Source: Polymorphobacter multimanifer
GTDB taxonomy: Bacteria > Pseudomonadota > Alphaproteobacteria > Sphingomonadales > Sphingomonadaceae
Assembly: GCF_014205635.1 (NCBI RefSeq)
Contig: NZ_JACIIV010000009.1
Coordinates: 62,001-126,000, forward strand
Direction of reading: 5' to 3'
Length of the DNA stretch: 64,000 nt
A model generated the notes under the pieces. That model was not told the origin of the DNA and did no database searches. It was given only the letters and a program-made list of their open reading frames with translations. The translations under genes and the position numbers were made by a program. Of this stretch, positions 38,232 to 51,332 are shown piece after piece (position 1 is the stretch's first letter; each line of letters opens with the position of its first letter).

Positions 38232-38537
38232 TTACCAGCTCGACTTCGTCACACCGGGGATCAGGCCCTTGTTGGCCAGTTCCCGCAGCATGATGCGCGA
38301 AAGCTTGAATTTGCGGTAATAGGCACGGCTGCGGCCGGTCAGCTCGCAACGGTTGCGCACCCGCGTCGGATTGGCGTTGCGCGGCAGCTCGGCCATCTTC
38401 AGCCGCGCCATCAGCCGCTCATTGTCATCGCGCGACGTGTCGGCCGCGATGGCCTTGAGCACGGCGAACTTGCCCGCATACTTTACCACCAGCGCCTTGC
38501 GACGCTCGTTCTTGTTGATCGAGGAAAGCTTTGCCAT
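38232..38537 (-). CDS. rpsN: 30S ribosomal protein S14 (zinc-free long form)
   Basis: The 101-residue S14 begins [21 protein letters not shown] and ends with [21 protein letters not shown]. It lacks the CxxC pairs of the short zinc type (one Cys is left), so it is the long zinc-independent form. Confidence 0.97.
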   Translation of the reverse strand: MAKLSSINKNERRKALVVKYAGKFAVLKAIAADTSRDDNERLMARLKMAELPRNANPTRVRNRCELTGRSRAYYRKFKLSRIMLRELANKGLIPGVTKSSW

Positions 38538-38540
38538 GGC

Positions 38541-39128
38541 TCAAGCCGCCTTCTTGTCTTGGGTGAGACCGATGAACGGAAAACCGAACAGGGCCAGCAG
38601 TTCGCGGGCTTCGTCGTCGGTCTTCGCCGAAGTGGTCACGATCACATCCATGCCGCGAACCTTCTCGATCCGATCATAGTTGATTTCGGGGAAGATGATC
38701 TGCTCCTTCAGGCCCATGGCATAATTGCCGCGGCCATCGAAGCTCTTCGGGTTGAGACCGCGGAAATCGCGGACGCGCGGCAAAGCGATGGTGATCAGCC
38801 GGTCGAGGAATTCGTACATCCGCTCGCGGCGCAGCGTCACCTTGCACGCGATCGGCATGCCTTCGCGCAGCTTGAAGGTGGCGACCGACTTCTTGGCCTT
38901 GACGATCACCGGCTTCTGGCCGGCGATCAGCGCCATTTCGGCAGCCGCGATATCGACCTTCTTCTTGTCCTGCGTTGCTTCACCCACGCCCATGTTGAGC
39001 ACGATCTTCTGGATCGACGGCACCTGCATGACATTGGTGTAGCCAAAGCGTTCGGTCATCGCCGCGCGGATCTTCTCGGCATACAGCGCCTGCATCCGCG
39101 GCGTGTAGCTGGTCTCTGAATCAGCCAT
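38541..39128 (-). CDS. rplE: 50S ribosomal protein L5
   Basis: The 195-residue L5 binds 5S rRNA and the P-site t[23 protein letters not shown] and [19 protein letters not shown] are the family marks. It overlaps rplX by eight bases and is three bases from rpsN. Confidence 0.97.
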   Translation of the reverse strand: MADSETSYTPRMQALYAEKIRAAMTERFGYTNVMQVPSIQKIVLNMGVGEATQDKKKVDIAAAEMALIAGQKPVIVKAKKSVATFKLREGMPIACKVTLRRERMYEFLDRLITIALPRVRDFRGLNPKSFDGRGNYAMGLKEQIIFPEINYDRIEKVRGMDVIVTTSAKTDDEARELLALFGFPFIGLTQDKKAA

Positions 39129-39444
39129 TGATCACCTCTCCCGACCGCTTGGCGACCCGCACCTTGCGACCATCTTCCAGCACCTTGAAACCAACCCGGG
39201 TCGGCTTGCCGTCCTTGGGATCGGCGAGTGCAACTTTCGAAACCGCCATCGGCGCTTCGATCTTTTCCAGGCCGCCATTCGGATCGGTCTGGCTCGGCTT
39301 CTTGTGGCGGGTCATGATGTTGATGCCCGCAACCACGACCTTGCCGTCACGCGGCAGCGACTTGGTCACTTCGCCCGACTTGCCCTTGTCCTTGCCGGAC
39401 AGGATGACGACGGTGTCGCCCTTCTTGATCTTGGCAGCGCTCAT
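39121..39444 (-). CDS. rplX: 50S ribosomal protein L24
   Basis: The 107-residue L24 starts subunit assembly. It has the KOW motif [20 protein letters not shown], then [20 protein letters not shown]. It overlaps rplN by one base and rplE by eight. Confidence 0.97.
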   Translation of the reverse strand: MSAAKIKKGDTVVILSGKDKGKSGEVTKSLPRDGKVVVAGINIMTRHKKPSQTDPNGGLEKIEAPMAVSKVALADPKDGKPTRVGFKVLEDGRKVRVAKRSGEVING

Positions 39445-39812
39445 TACAGCACCTCCGGCGCAAGACTGATGATCTTCATGTGACCCGTTGCGCGCAGCTC
39501 ACGCACCACCGGCCCGAAGATACGGGTGCCGATCGGCTCCTCGTTCTTGTTGATCAGCACCGCGGCGTTGCCATCGAAGCGGATCACCGAGCCATCGGGA
39601 CGGCGAATGTCCTTGGCGGTGCGAACGACGACGGCGCGATGCACATCACCCTTCTTCACCTTGCCCTTGGGCTGCGCTTCCTTGATGGACACCACGATCA
39701 CATCGCCGACGCCGGCAAACCGACGCTTCGAGCCACCGAGCACCTTGATGCACATCACCCTCTTGGCGCCGCTGTTGTCAGCGACATCCAGGTTCGTCTG
39801 CATCTGGATCAT
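39444..39812 (-). CDS. rplN: 50S ribosomal protein L14
   Basis: The 122-residue L14 lies at the subunit interface. It begins [19 protein letters not shown] and ends in the conserved [10 protein letters not shown]. It overlaps the rpsQ stop by four bases. Confidence 0.98.
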   Translation of the reverse strand: MIQMQTNLDVADNSGAKRVMCIKVLGGSKRRFAGVGDVIVVSIKEAQPKGKVKKGDVHRAVVVRTAKDIRRPDGSVIRFDGNAAVLINKNEEPIGTRIFGPVVRELRATGHMKIISLAPEVL

Positions 39813-40045
39813 TTTTCAGTCTCCAGGACTTTCCAGGTCTTCAGCTTGGAAATCGGCGCGCACTCTTCGATGCGAACGATGTCTCCGGCCTTGACGGTGT
39901 TGCCCTCATCATGGGCGTGATACTTCTTCGAGCGGCGAATGATCTTGCCATAGACCGGGTGCGCAACCTTGCGCTCGATCAGCACGACCACCGTCTTTTC
40001 GCCCTTGTCGGACACAACGGTGCCCTGCAGAATGCGCTTCGGCAT
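39809..40045 (-). CDS. rpsQ: 30S ribosomal protein S17
   Basis: The 78-residue S17 binds the 5' domain of 16S rRNA. It has [38 protein letters not shown] and the OB-fold end [14 protein letters not shown]. It lies three bases from rpmC. Confidence 0.97.
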   Translation of the reverse strand: MPKRILQGTVVSDKGEKTVVVLIERKVAHPVYGKIIRRSKKYHAHDEGNTVKAGDIVRIEECAPISKLKTWKVLETEK

Positions 40046-40048
40046 GTG

Positions 40049-40264
40049 TTAAGCTCCTTCGCCGGCAGCCGGCTTGCGGGCCGACTGCAGCGTCTTGATG
40101 CGCGCGATGGTGCGGCGCACCTCACGAACCCGGCCCGGCCGCTCCAGCTGGCCGGTGGCCGCCTGGAACCGCAGGTTGAACTGCTCGCGCTTAAGCTGGG
40201 AGAGCTCGCCGGCAAGCTGGTCATCACTCTGGACCTTGAGGTCCGCAATCTTCGTCTGTGCCAT
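40049..40264 (-). CDS. rpmC: 50S ribosomal protein L29
   Basis: The 71-residue L29 is at the exit tunnel, near the SRP and trigger-factor site. The core [34 protein letters not shown] spans residues 24 to 57. It starts four bases after rplP. Confidence 0.96.
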   Translation of the reverse strand: MAQTKIADLKVQSDDQLAGELSQLKREQFNLRFQAATGQLERPGRVREVRRTIARIKTLQSARKPAAGEGA

Positions 40265-40268
40265 CGCC

Positions 40269-40700
40269 TCAGTCCTGCTTCGTCGTCGACTCGCCGAGGC
40301 GAACCACCATCTTCACCTTGATCGGCAGCTTGGCAGCTGCACGCTCGAAGGCACCCGCGGCAACATCGTAAGGCACACCGTCGAGCTCGAACATGATCCG
40401 GCCCGGCTTGACGCGCGCAGCCCAATATTCCGGCGCACCCTTGCCCTTGCCCATGCGGACTTCGGCAGGCTTGCTCGACACCGGAACATCGGGGAACACC
40501 CGGATCCAGAGCCGACCGGCACGCTTGATGTGGCGCGAGATCGCACGGCGAGCCGCTTCGATCTGGCGCGCGGTGATCCGCTCGGGCTCGAGGGCCTTGA
40601 GGCCGAAGGCCCCGAAGTTGAGCGCCGTGCCACCCTTGGCTTCACCATGGATGCGGCCCTTGAAGGCCTTTCGGAACTTTGTGCGCTTTGGCTGCAACAT
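40269..40700 (-). CDS. rplP: 50S ribosomal protein L16
   Basis: The 143-residue L16 is close to the peptidyl-transferase centre and A-site. It starts [16 protein letters not shown] and has [23 protein letters not shown] and [14 protein letters not shown]. It lies between rpsC and rpmC in the standard order. Confidence 0.98.
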   Translation of the reverse strand: MLQPKRTKFRKAFKGRIHGEAKGGTALNFGAFGLKALEPERITARQIEAARRAISRHIKRAGRLWIRVFPDVPVSSKPAEVRMGKGKGAPEYWAARVKPGRIMFELDGVPYDVAAGAFERAAAKLPIKVKMVVRLGESTTKQD

Positions 40701-40713
40701 TTCTCAATATCCC

Positions 40714-41409
40714 TTAGCGCGCCGGCCGCACGCCGCTGGTCTGCGATTCCATCATCAGACGGTCCTGCGCCATCGGGTCATGCCCAAGGATTTCACCCTT
40801 GAAGATCCAGACTTTCACACCGCAGACGCCATAGGCGGTGTGCGCCTGCGCTTCGGCATAATCCACATTGCCGCGCAGCGTGTGCAGCGGCACCCGGCCT
40901 TCACGATACCATTCGGTCCGCGCGATTTCCGCACCACCAAGACGACCCGAGCAGGTGATCTTGATGCCCTCGGCGCCGAGACGCAGCGCCGATTGCACGG
41001 CACGCTTCATGGCGCGGCGGAAGGCGATCCGGCGCTCGAGCTGATCGGCAACGCCCTGAGCGACGAGCTTGGAATCGATTTCCGGCTTGCGGATCTCGAC
41101 GATGTTCAGGCTCACGTCGCTCTTGGTCATCTGCGCGATCTGCTTGCGCAGCTTCTCGATGTCCGCACCCTTCTTGCCGATGATCACGCCGGGACGCGCA
41201 GCATAGACCGACACGCGGCACAGCTTGGCGGGGCGCTCGATCACCACCTTGGAGATGGCAGCCTGGGCGTGATTCTTGACGATGAACTCGCGGATCCGGA
41301 GATCTTCGAGCAGCAAATTGCCATACTCGTCGCCCTTGGCGAACCAGCGGCTGTCCCAGGTGCGGTTGATCTGCAGGCGCAGACCGATGGGGGAGGTTTT
41401 ATGACCCAT
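40714..41409 (-). CDS. rpsC: 30S ribosomal protein S3
   Basis: The 231-residue S3 lies at the mRNA entry channel. It starts [23 protein letters not shown], has the KH-type RNA-binding segment [20 protein letters not shown] and SAPQG-region equivalent [19 protein letters not shown]. It overlaps rplV by one base. Confidence 0.98.
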   Translation of the reverse strand: MGHKTSPIGLRLQINRTWDSRWFAKGDEYGNLLLEDLRIREFIVKNHAQAAISKVVIERPAKLCRVSVYAARPGVIIGKKGADIEKLRKQIAQMTKSDVSLNIVEIRKPEIDSKLVAQGVADQLERRIAFRRAMKRAVQSALRLGAEGIKITCSGRLGGAEIARTEWYREGRVPLHTLRGNVDYAEAQAHTAYGVCGVKVWIFKGEILGHDPMAQDRLMMESQTSGVRPAR

Positions 41410-41816
41410 TATGCCCGATCCTTACCAGTGGCTTCCGCCGCGTCGTCACCGAGTTCACGAACCACCACACGCAGCCGGCTGAACGGCTTTTCGATGCGGG
41501 CAGCACGGCCGCGAGCACGCGGGGTGAAGCGCTTCATCATGATCGCCTTGCCGACGCTGGCTTCCTGAACCACCAGCGCGTCGACATCGAGGTTATGGTT
41601 GTTCTCAGCGTTCGCCACTGCCGATGCGAGCACCTTGCGGACGTCGATCGCCATGGCCTTCTTCGAGAAGGTGAGGATGTTCAGCGCTTCGCCGACCTTG
41701 CGGCCGCGGATGAGGCCGGCCACCAGGTTGAGCTTGTACGCCGAGCCGCGGATGGCGGTGGCGACAGCAAGCGCCTCGCGGTCACCGACCTTGCGGGGGG
41801 ATTTGGGCTTCGACAT
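41409..41816 (-). CDS. rplV: 50S ribosomal protein L22
   Basis: The 135-residue L22 lines the exit tunnel and influences macrolide sensitivity. It has [22 protein letters not shown] and the tunnel-hairpin region [20 protein letters not shown]. It overlaps rpsS and rpsC by one base each. Confidence 0.97.
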   Translation of the reverse strand: MSKPKSPRKVGDREALAVATAIRGSAYKLNLVAGLIRGRKVGEALNILTFSKKAMAIDVRKVLASAVANAENNHNLDVDALVVQEASVGKAIMMKRFTPRARGRAARIEKPFSRLRVVVRELGDDAAEATGKDRA

Positions 41817-42091
41817 CAGCGCTTGCCCTTCTTGTCGGCGGCATGGCCGGGGAAGCTGCGCGTCGGCGCGAATTCACCCAGCTTCATCCCCACCATGTCC
41901 TCGGACACCGAGACGGGGATGTGCTTCCTGCCATTGTAGACACTGAAAACCAGGCCAACGAACTGCGGCAGGATGGTGGAGCGGCGCGACCAGGTCTTGA
42001 TCGGCGCGCGCGCACCACTGGCCTGCGCGGTTTCGGCCTTCTTCAGAAGGTGGAGATCCACAAAGGGACCCTTCCAGACGGAGCGGCTCAT
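41816..42091 (-). CDS. rpsS: 30S ribosomal protein S19
   Basis: The 91-residue S19 is in the 30S head. It begins [18 protein letters not shown] and has [29 protein letters not shown] (residues about 33-60). It lies six bases after rplB and overlaps rplV by one. Confidence 0.98.
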   Translation of the reverse strand: MSRSVWKGPFVDLHLLKKAETAQASGARAPIKTWSRRSTILPQFVGLVFSVYNGRKHIPVSVSEDMVGMKLGEFAPTRSFPGHAADKKGKR

Positions 42092-42097
42092 CGGCCC

Positions 42098-42934
42098 TTA
42101 CCTCTTCTTCTTGGCATGGCGCGAGCGGATGATCATGTGATCCGTCGCCTTGTTGTGGCGCGTCTTCGCACCCTTGGTCGGCTTGCCCCATGGGGTCACC
42201 GGATGGCGACCGCCCGAGGTGCGGCCTTCACCACCACCATGCGGGTGATCGACCGGGTTCTTGGCGACACCGCGCGTCAGCGGGCGATGGCCCAGCCAGC
42301 GATTGCGACCGGCCTTGCCGAGGTTGGTGTTGCTGTTGTCGGGGTTCGACACCGCACCCACCGTCGCCATGCAATCGCCGCGCACGTAACGCTGCTCGCC
42401 CGAATTGAGGCGAATGATCACCTGGCCACGGTCACGACCGACAACCTGGACGAAGGTGCCGGCGGCGCGCGCCATCTGACCACCCTTGCCGGGCTTCAGC
42501 TCGACATTGTGGACGATGGTGCCAACCGGCATCTGGCCGATTTCCATGGCATTGCCAGGCTTCACATCGACCTTCTTGCCTGCGGTGACCGAGTCACCCA
42601 CGGCGAGACGCTGCGGCGCGATGATGTACTGCTGCTTGCCATCGAGATACTTGACCAGCGCGATGAACGCCGAACGGTTGGGATCATATTCCAGCCGCTC
42701 GACGGTCGCTGCCACGTCCCAGGTCCGCCGCTTGAAATCGATCATGCGGTAGAGCTGCTTGTGGCCGCCGGCGATGCCGCGTGCCGTCGCATGACCCATG
42801 TTGTTGCGGCCACCCGACTTGCGCAGGCCCACCGTCAACGACTTGATCGGACGACCCTTGAACAGGCCCGACCGGTCGACCAGGATCAGGCCGCGACGGC
42901 CCGGGCTGGTGGGGTTGTAATTCTTCAGAGCCAT
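42098..42934 (-). CDS. rplB: 50S ribosomal protein L2
   Basis: The 278-residue L2 is required for subunit joining and peptidyl transfer. It has KPLKS-like [30 protein letters not shown] and the conserved histidine region [21 protein letters not shown]. The length is normal. Confidence 0.98.
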   Translation of the reverse strand: MALKNYNPTSPGRRGLILVDRSGLFKGRPIKSLTVGLRKSGGRNNMGHATARGIAGGHKQLYRMIDFKRRTWDVAATVERLEYDPNRSAFIALVKYLDGKQQYIIAPQRLAVGDSVTAGKKVDVKPGNAMEIGQMPVGTIVHNVELKPGKGGQMARAAGTFVQVVGRDRGQVIIRLNSGEQRYVRGDCMATVGAVSNPDNSNTNLGKAGRNRWLGHRPLTRGVAKNPVDHPHGGGEGRTSGGRHPVTPWGKPTKGAKTRHNKATDHMIIRSRHAKKKR

Positions 42935-42938
42935 GGTC

Positions 42939-43253
42939 TCAAATCCCCGTGGTCACGTCGATACGGTCGCCGTCGGCCAAGGTCACGATCGCCTTCTTCT
43001 CGTCGGAGCGGCGATATTCCTTGCCCTTCCAGCGCTTGGTCTTGCCCTTCTGGATAAGGGTGTTGACGCTCAGCACCTTGACGCTGAACAGCGCTTCGAT
43101 GGCAGCCTTGATCTCGGGCTTGGTCGCATCCTTGGCGACCTTGAACACGACCTGGTTGAACTCGCTCACCAGCGTCGACTTCTCGGTGATGACCGGCTTG
43201 GTCACCAAGTCGTAATGCTTCAGGTCGATGACCTTGGGTTCAGCCTTAGCCAT
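42939..43253 (-). CDS. rplW: 50S ribosomal protein L23
   Basis: The 104-residue L23 docks SRP and trigger factor at the tunnel exit. It has [17 protein letters not shown] and [18 protein letters not shown]. It overlaps rplD by eight bases. Confidence 0.97.
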   Translation of the reverse strand: MAKAEPKVIDLKHYDLVTKPVITEKSTLVSEFNQVVFKVAKDATKPEIKAAIEALFSVKVLSVNTLIQKGKTKRWKGKEYRRSDEKKAIVTLADGDRIDVTTGI

Positions 43254-43866
43254 TTGCCCGGGCCTCCAGCGCAGTGACCGCAGCGCGGGTCAGCACCAGC
43301 GTGTCGTGGTTGAGAATGTCGTACACATTGGCGCCGATCACCGGCAGCACATCGACATGCGGAACGTTGGCGGCACCGAGCGCAAAGCTGCGGTTGACTT
43401 CGGCACCATCGATGAACAGCGCCGAGGTGATGCCGAGCCCGCCGAGCGCGCCGATGACGGTCTTGGTCTTGGCTTCGATGTCGAGGTCGTCGACCACAAT
43501 CAGCTTGCCTTCCGACGCCTTCACCGACAGCGCGGTGAAAAGGCCGAGGGTGCGGATCTTCTTGTTGAGGCCAGGATTGAAATCACGAACGCGAGGACCG
43601 TGCGCCTTGCCTCCACCGACGAACTGCGGTGCAGCGCGGTTGCCGTGACGGGCCGAGCCGCCACCCTTCTGCTTGCCGAGCTTCTTGCCGGTGCGCGCCA
43701 CTTCGGACCGCTCACGCGCCTTGCGGGCGGTGCCGCGGCGCTTTTCGAGCTGCCAGGTGACAACGCGGTGGAGGATGTCGAGGCGCGGCTCACGGCCGAA
43801 CACCGCTTCCGAAAGCTCGATCTCGCCCGCATCCGCGGCGCCGATCGTCTTGACGGTAATTTTCAT
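43246..43866 (-). CDS. rplD: 50S ribosomal protein L4
   Basis: The 206-residue L4 sits in the exit tunnel. It has the tunnel-loop region [24 protein letters not shown] and ends with ALEARANG. In E. coli, L4 is also the repressor of the S10 operon, acting on the rpsJ leader; see the hairpin at 45059-45117 in this window. Confidence 0.97.
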   Translation of the reverse strand: MKITVKTIGAADAGEIELSEAVFGREPRLDILHRVVTWQLEKRRGTARKARERSEVARTGKKLGKQKGGGSARHGNRAAPQFVGGGKAHGPRVRDFNPGLNKKIRTLGLFTALSVKASEGKLIVVDDLDIEAKTKTVIGALGGLGITSALFIDGAEVNRSFALGAANVPHVDVLPVIGANVYDILNHDTLVLTRAAVTALEARANG

Positions 43867-43871
43867 GGTCC

Positions 43872-44630
43872 TCAGGCCTCCGAGGTTTCGTCAGCGGCCG
43901 GAGCGGCGTCAACCACTTCGACAGGCGCCGGATCATTGTTCTGCTCGGGAGCAGCGGTCGACTTGAGCGAGGCCGGATAGGGCAGATCGGCCGAAGCCTT
44001 GACCTTGACCGCATCCTTGATCAGCAGCCAGCCGCCCTTCGAGCCCGGCACCGAGCCGCGAACGAAGATGAGGCCGCGCTCGACATCGGTCGAGACGATT
44101 TCGAGGTTCTGCTGGGTGCGCTGCTTGTCGCCCATGTGGCCGGCCATCTTCTTGCCCTTGAAGACCTTGCCCGGATCCTGGCGCTGACCGGTGGAGCCCA
44201 GCGAACGGTGCGAGACCGACACGCCGTGGGTGGCCCGCAGACCGCCGAAGTTCCAGCGCTTCATGCCGCCGGCAAAGCCCTTGCCCTGCGTCACGCCGGT
44301 GACGTCGACCAGCTGGCCGGCAACGAAGTGATCAGCCGAAATGGTATCGCCAAGCGCCAGAACGGCATCGGCATCGACGCGGAATTCGGCGACCTTGGCC
44401 TTGGGCTCGACTTCCGCCTTGGCGAAATGGCCGCGCTCCGGCTTGCTGGTGTTCTTGGCCTTCTTGGTGCCAGCACCGAGCTGGACAGCCACATAGCCAT
44501 CATTGTCGGCGGTGCGAACCGCAACGACCTGGTTGTTTTCGAGAGCGAGAACGGTCACCGGAACATGCCGGCCATCGTCGCGGAAGATCCGCGTCATTCC
44601 CATCTTCTTCGCGATCACGCCAGTGCGCAT
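43872..44630 (-). CDS. rplC: 50S ribosomal protein L3
   Basis: L3 (252 residues) starts [16 protein letters not shown] and has [19 protein letters not shown] and [27 protein letters not shown] (residues about 150-176). The ATG at 44630 has AAGGA seven bases upstream and is preferred to TTG 44636. An Ala/Glu/Asp-rich C-terminal extension of about 40 residues follows the core. Confidence 0.97.
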   Translation of the reverse strand: MRTGVIAKKMGMTRIFRDDGRHVPVTVLALENNQVVAVRTADNDGYVAVQLGAGTKKAKNTSKPERGHFAKAEVEPKAKVAEFRVDADAVLALGDTISADHFVAGQLVDVTGVTQGKGFAGGMKRWNFGGLRATHGVSVSHRSLGSTGQRQDPGKVFKGKKMAGHMGDKQRTQQNLEIVSTDVERGLIFVRGSVPGSKGGWLLIKDAVKVKASADLPYPASLKSTAAPEQNNDPAPVEVVDAAPAADETSEA

Positions 44631-44721
44631 GATCAATTCCTTTCCATCAGAGGCCCCCGGGAAAATTCCCTGGAGGGGCGTGACCCTTCCGAAAGTCGCT
44701 CCGCGTCTTTCAGTCAGGCGA

Positions 44722-45036
44722 TTACTTGCCGAGCTTGATCTCGATGTCGACGCCAGCGGCGAGGTCGAGCTTCATCAGCGCGTCCACGGTCTGCGGGGTC
44801 GGATCAACGATATCGAGGAGACGCTTGTAGGTGCGAACCTCGAACTGCTCCCGGCTCTTCTTGTCGACATGCGGCGAACGGTTCACGGTGAAACGCTCGA
44901 AACGGGTCGGCAGCGGGATCGGGCCGCGAATAGCAGCACCGGTCCGCTTGGCCGTGTCGGCGATCTCACCCGTGGCCACATCGAGCACACGGTGATCAAA
45001 GGCCTTGAGGCGAATGCGGATGTTCTGCGTATCCAT
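44722..45036 (-). CDS. rpsJ: 30S ribosomal protein S10 (NusE)
   Basis: The 104-residue S10 is also the NusE transcription antitermination factor. It begins [19 protein letters not shown] and has [32 protein letters not shown] 45036 gives the family N-terminus. The Shine-Dalgarno match is poor, and a terminator-like hairpin with six U residues ends only 22 bases before the start codon. Confidence 0.97.
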   Translation of the reverse strand: MDTQNIRIRLKAFDHRVLDVATGEIADTAKRTGAAIRGPIPLPTRFERFTVNRSPHVDKKSREQFEVRTYKRLLDIVDPTPQTVDALMKLDLAAGVDIEIKLGK

Positions 45037-45058
45037 GGTGACCAATCTTGTATCGGAC

Positions 45059-45117
45059 AAAAAACACCAGGCTGAGCGACCCTTTCGAGGTCCTTCACCC
45101 AGCCTGGTTGCCTGGTG
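45059..45117 (-). promoter_or_regulatory. Terminator-like hairpin with U-run ahead of rpsJ; candidate attenuator
   Basis: In the RNA, ACCAGGCU (45108-45101) pairs with AGCCUGGU (45073-45066), with an inner GACC/GGUC stem, and is followed by UUUUUU (45064-45059). A second 5' arm, CACCAGG (45117-45111), can pair with the same 3' arm, so two folds exclude each other. It may simply end the tuf transcript, or act as an S10-type attenuator, since no promoter fits between it and rpsJ. Confidence 0.6.
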
Positions 45118-45158
45118 TCTAAAAATCTGTCCCGAGCGAGCTCGCGACCGAACGAATC

Positions 45159-45184
45159 GGGCCGCTTCCCGAGGGAAGCGGCCC
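45159..45184 (-). terminator. Hairpin immediately after tuf
   Basis: GGGCCGCTTC-CCGAGG-GAAGCGGCCC is a perfect 10-base-pair stem with a 6-base loop, starting seven bases after the tuf stop. There is no T-run behind it, so it is more likely to protect or process the transcript than to end it. Confidence 0.6.
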
Positions 45185-45191
45185 TATAGCC

Positions 45192-46382
45192 TTACTTGGT
45201 GATCGTTGCAACCACGCCGGCGCCGACGGTGCGGCCACCTTCGCGAATTGCAAAGCGCAGGCCGGCATCCATGGCGATCGGGGCAATGAGCTTGACCTTC
45301 AGCTGCACATTGTCGCCCGGCATCACCATTTCGGTGCCTTCCGGCAGCTCCACGGTGCCCGTCACATCGGTCGTGCGGAAGTAGAACTGCGGACGGTAGT
45401 TGGCGAAGAACGGCGTGTGACGGCCACCCTCGTCCTTCGAAAGGACATAGACCTCGGCAGTGAACTCGGTGTGCGGCTTGATGGTGCCGGGCTTGCACAG
45501 CACCTGGCCGCGCTCCACGTCGTCACGACCAACGCCGCGCAGCAGTGCGCCGATGTTGTCGCCAGCCTGGCCCTGGTCGAGCAGCTTGCGGAACATTTCG
45601 ACGCCGGTGCACACCGTCTTGCGGGTGTCCTTGATGCCGACGATCTCGATTTCCTCACCGACCTTGACGATGCCCGATTCCACACGGCCGGTCACCACGG
45701 TGCCACGACCCGAGATCGAGAACACGTCCTCGATCGGCATCAGGAACGGACGGTCGAGCGGACGCTCCGGCTGCGGGATGTGCGCATCCACGGCTGCCAT
45801 GAGGGCTAGCACAGCTTCGCGGCCGAGCTTCTCGTTGGTGCCATTGAGCGCGCACACAGCCGAACCACGGATGATCGGGATGTTGTCGCCGTCGTAATCG
45901 CGCTTGGAAAGCTCTTCGCGGATTTCCATTTCCACCAGCTCGAGAATTTCCTCGTCGTCGACCAGGTCGCACTTGTTCATGAAGACGACCATCGAGGGCA
46001 CGCCGACCTGCTTGGCGAGCAGGATGTGCTCCTTGGTCTGCGGCATCGGGCCATCGGTGGCCGACACGACCAGGATCGCGCCATCCATCTGGGCAGCACC
46101 GGTGATCATGTTCTTCACATAATCGGCGTGGCCCGGGCAATCGACGTGCGCATAGTGGCGCGCTGCGGTTTCATACTCGACGTGGGCGGTCGAGATCGTG
46201 ATACCGCGCTCGCGCTCTTCGGGCGCCTTGTCGATGTTGGCATAGTCGACGAACGTGGCGCCGCCGGTTTCAGCCAGAATCTTGGTGATCGCCGCGGTCA
46301 GCGAGGTCTTGCCATGGTCGACGTGACCGATGGTGCCGATGTTGCAGTGCGGCTTGTTCCGCTCGAATTTTGCCTTGCCCAT
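45192..46382 (-). CDS. tuf: Elongation factor Tu
   Basis: EF-Tu (396 residues) delivers aminoacyl-tRNA to the ribosome. G1 GHVDHGKT is at residues 19-26, then DCPGH and NKCD, followed by the two beta-barrel domains. It lies 110 bases after fusA. Only one tuf copy is in this window. Confidence 0.98.
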   Translation of the reverse strand: MGKAKFERNKPHCNIGTIGHVDHGKTSLTAAITKILAETGGATFVDYANIDKAPEERERGITISTAHVEYETAARHYAHVDCPGHADYVKNMITGAAQMDGAILVVSATDGPMPQTKEHILLAKQVGVPSMVVFMNKCDLVDDEEILELVEMEIREELSKRDYDGDNIPIIRGSAVCALNGTNEKLGREAVLALMAAVDAHIPQPERPLDRPFLMPIEDVFSISGRGTVVTGRVESGIVKVGEEIEIVGIKDTRKTVCTGVEMFRKLLDQGQAGDNIGALLRGVGRDDVERGQVLCKPGTIKPHTEFTAEVYVLSKDEGGRHTPFFANYRPQFYFRTTDVTGTVELPEGTEMVMPGDNVQLKVKLIAPIAMDAGLRFAIREGGRTVGAGVVATITK

Positions 46383-46492
46383 GGGGTAAACCTCTTCCTC
46401 GAAAGTCGTTTCACGAATCTGTGCTGTAGTGCGTGCCGCTGTGGATCAACCACGCCCGAAGGCGAGGCTCACTAGCCGTGTTTGCGAATAAA

Positions 46493-48565
<2,073 letters not shown>

Positions 48566-48628
48566 GGAAAACCTGCCAGACGATTAGAGGATGAGCGCGG
48601 TTACCCGCGCGATATTACCAGCGCCAGA

Positions 48629-49484
<856 letters not shown>

Positions 49485-49700
49485 CAATTCTTCCTGTCGC
49501 TTCGGCGCATGCCACCATGGCAAGTGCCTACTCCAGAGCCGCTCCGCCCAGGGATGAAGTGGAAACCCCATCCAAGGCATAAGCGCGTCAGGACCAGCCT
49601 TTCGGCAGGCCCCGCGCGCGCGGTGCACCCTGTCGTGTCCGTTCCGCCACCTGCAGCTGCGGCACATGCGTGCAAAGCAGCCACGCGCAGTGGAAGGCGC

Positions 49701-49729
49701 CGCATAGTGCAGCCGGCCCCCGCCGTCAA
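49701..49729 (-). promoter_or_regulatory. Sigma-70-type promoter of the str operon
   Basis: On the minus strand, TTGACG (49729-49724) and TATGCG (49706-49701) are 17 bases apart, close to the alphaproteobacterial CTTGAC-N17-CTATAT form. It directs transcription towards rpsL and leaves a leader of about 210 bases. The rest of the 325-base divergent gap between rpsL and the methyltransferase holds no gene I can support. Confidence 0.65.
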
Positions 49730-49809
49730 TGCGCTTGCCCGATCGTCCACAGGCCCGGCCGCCCGCAAACCACTGGCATTTGCCTGCCGCAGCCGCCACA
49801 CAGCATGCC

Positions 49810-50610
49810 ATGTCGGTCCCAACTGCACCCGCCGCTTGCCGCCTCTGCGGCGGCGACCTCAACCCCCGCTTCACCGGTACCCTGCTCGGCCGTCACAAGG
49901 TCGGCTATCTCGCCTGCGCCGGCTGCGGCTCGCTGCAGACCGAGCCGCCGCACTGGCTGGCGGAGGCTTATGCCAACAACCTCGCCGACCTCGATACCGG
50001 CGCCGCCCAACGCTGCTTCGTCAACATGGGCGCCAGCCACCTTGTCGCGCGGCTGTTCGGTCTCGGCAACATCCTCGATTTCGGCGGCGGGGACGGCCTC
50101 CACGCCCGCCTGCTCCGCGATCATGGCCTCAACGCCTTTGTCGAGGACGCCCATGCCCGCCCCGGCTACGCCCAGGGCTTCGATGCCCCCGATTTCACGA
50201 CGCCCGATCTCGTCACGGCCTTCGAAGTGATGGAGCATTTCGCCAACCCCGCCGAAGATCTCGCCCAGATCTTCGGCCGCGGCGCCAGGGCGGTCCTCGC
50301 CTCCACCACCCGCTGGCACGGCGAAGGTGCGAACTGGTGGTATCTCACCCCCAGCACCGGCCAGCACATCTTCTTCTATTCAGACGCCGCCATCGACCTC
50401 ATCGCTCGCCGCTTCGGCTACACGCTTGTCGCCCGCGGCAACTATCTCCTGTTCGTCCAGCCCGCCCTCGCCACGCCGGCGAGGATACGCCTCGCTCGCC
50501 TGATGCTCCGCAGCCGCCTCCCCCGCCTCTGGGCCAGCCTGGTACAGATGCGCCAGCCGACCGGCGGAGATGCGGATTGGCAGGCGCTGTCGCGGCGGGA
50601 CCAGGAATAA
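49810..50610 (+). CDS. Class I SAM-dependent methyltransferase with N-terminal zinc-ribbon-like motif
   Basis: The 266-residue product opens with two CxxC pairs (CRLCGGDL, then CAGC), a likely zinc site, and continues with the SAM-binding loop [15 protein letters not shown] and the methyltransferase segment [17 protein letters not shown]. Similar proteins methylate sugars or small molecules; the substrate here is unknown. ATG 49810 is used because the cysteine motif starts eight residues later. It is a lone gene between the str operon and a toxin-antitoxin pair. Confidence 0.85.
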   Translation: MSVPTAPAACRLCGGDLNPRFTGTLLGRHKVGYLACAGCGSLQTEPPHWLAEAYANNLADLDTGAAQRCFVNMGASHLVARLFGLGNILDFGGGDGLHARLLRDHGLNAFVEDAHARPGYAQGFDAPDFTTPDLVTAFEVMEHFANPAEDLAQIFGRGARAVLASTTRWHGEGANWWYLTPSTGQHIFFYSDAAIDLIARRFGYTLVARGNYLLFVQPALATPARIRLARLMLRSRLPRLWASLVQMRQPTGGDADWQALSRRDQE

Positions 50611-50657
50611 GACTCGCGGCTGCGCGTCGGGCACTGAATGATCGCGGATCCTCACAC

Positions 50658-50972
50658 CTAAGGTGCGACGTCCTCGCGAAACCGGTCGAGTTGATGCATG
50701 CGCTCGTGCAAGATCGTCACGATACCGATCACGCCATCGGAAAGCAGCCTCCAATAGATGAAATGCTGCTCATGGCGGCAGTAGAACCCCTCGACCTCGA
50801 ACTCGGCGGGAATGGAGCGCCACACGACCCTGCGAGCCGCAATGTCTTCGAATTGCGCAAAAAGGCCGTGGAGATAGCGCGATGCCTGCTCATCTCCCCA
50901 CACCTTGCGCGTATGAACATAGATGTCATCGAGGCGGCGACCTGCCCCGGCCTGGACACGAAAGGCGGTCAT
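50658..50972 (-). CDS. ParE/RelE-family toxin
   Basis: The 104-residue protein has the RelE/ParE pattern: AGRRLDDIYVHTRKVWGDEQASRYL at the N-terminus, then VWRSIPAEFEVEGFYCRHEQHFIYWRL and ILHERMHQLDRF at the end. ParE members poison gyrase, RelE members cleave mRNA; sequence alone favours ParE. It lies three bases after the antitoxin gene, on the same transcript. No other mobile-element genes are nearby. Confidence 0.85.
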   Translation of the reverse strand: MTAFRVQAGAGRRLDDIYVHTRKVWGDEQASRYLHGLFAQFEDIAARRVVWRSIPAEFEVEGFYCRHEQHFIYWRLLSDGVIGIVTILHERMHQLDRFREDVAP

Positions 50973-50975
50973 CTA

Positions 50976-51248
50976 TCAGCGCCGCATATTGCGGCTGATG
51001 ATCATCTCGGCGTCCAGGGTTTCATACGCTGTCTCCGGCGCGGCAAAGGCGGCCATCAACTCGGTCTTCAACCGCGTGTACGCTTCAGCGTCCACGCGCT
51101 CCTTGTCCCGGCGGATCAGGTCCCGGACATATTCGCTGACATTCTCATAGGCCCCATCATCACCGACATTGGCGGCAACGAACTCACCCAAGATCCCGCT
51201 GACCCGCACGTTCAGCGTCATCCAACTGCCCATCTTCATTTCCTGCAT
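50976..51248 (-). CDS. ParD-like antitoxin
   Basis: The 90-residue protein has a ribbon-helix-helix N-terminus (MTLNVRVSGILGEFVAANVG, then YENVSEYVRDLIRRDKER, the SEYVRD segment being typical of ParD) and a helical tail that should wrap the toxin. GAGGA lies six bases upstream of ATG 51248. It is the first gene of the pair, so it should also repress the promoter, as ParD family members do. Confidence 0.85.
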   Translation of the reverse strand: MQEMKMGSWMTLNVRVSGILGEFVAANVGDDGAYENVSEYVRDLIRRDKERVDAEAYTRLKTELMAAFAAPETAYETLDAEMIISRNMRR

Positions 51249-51332
51249 CGATCGTCCTCAACATAAGGAATATCGAGGACAGCGCAAGGAACGGCTATTG
51301 CCGGGGGCGAATTCCCGGTCGCTGCGGCAGCC

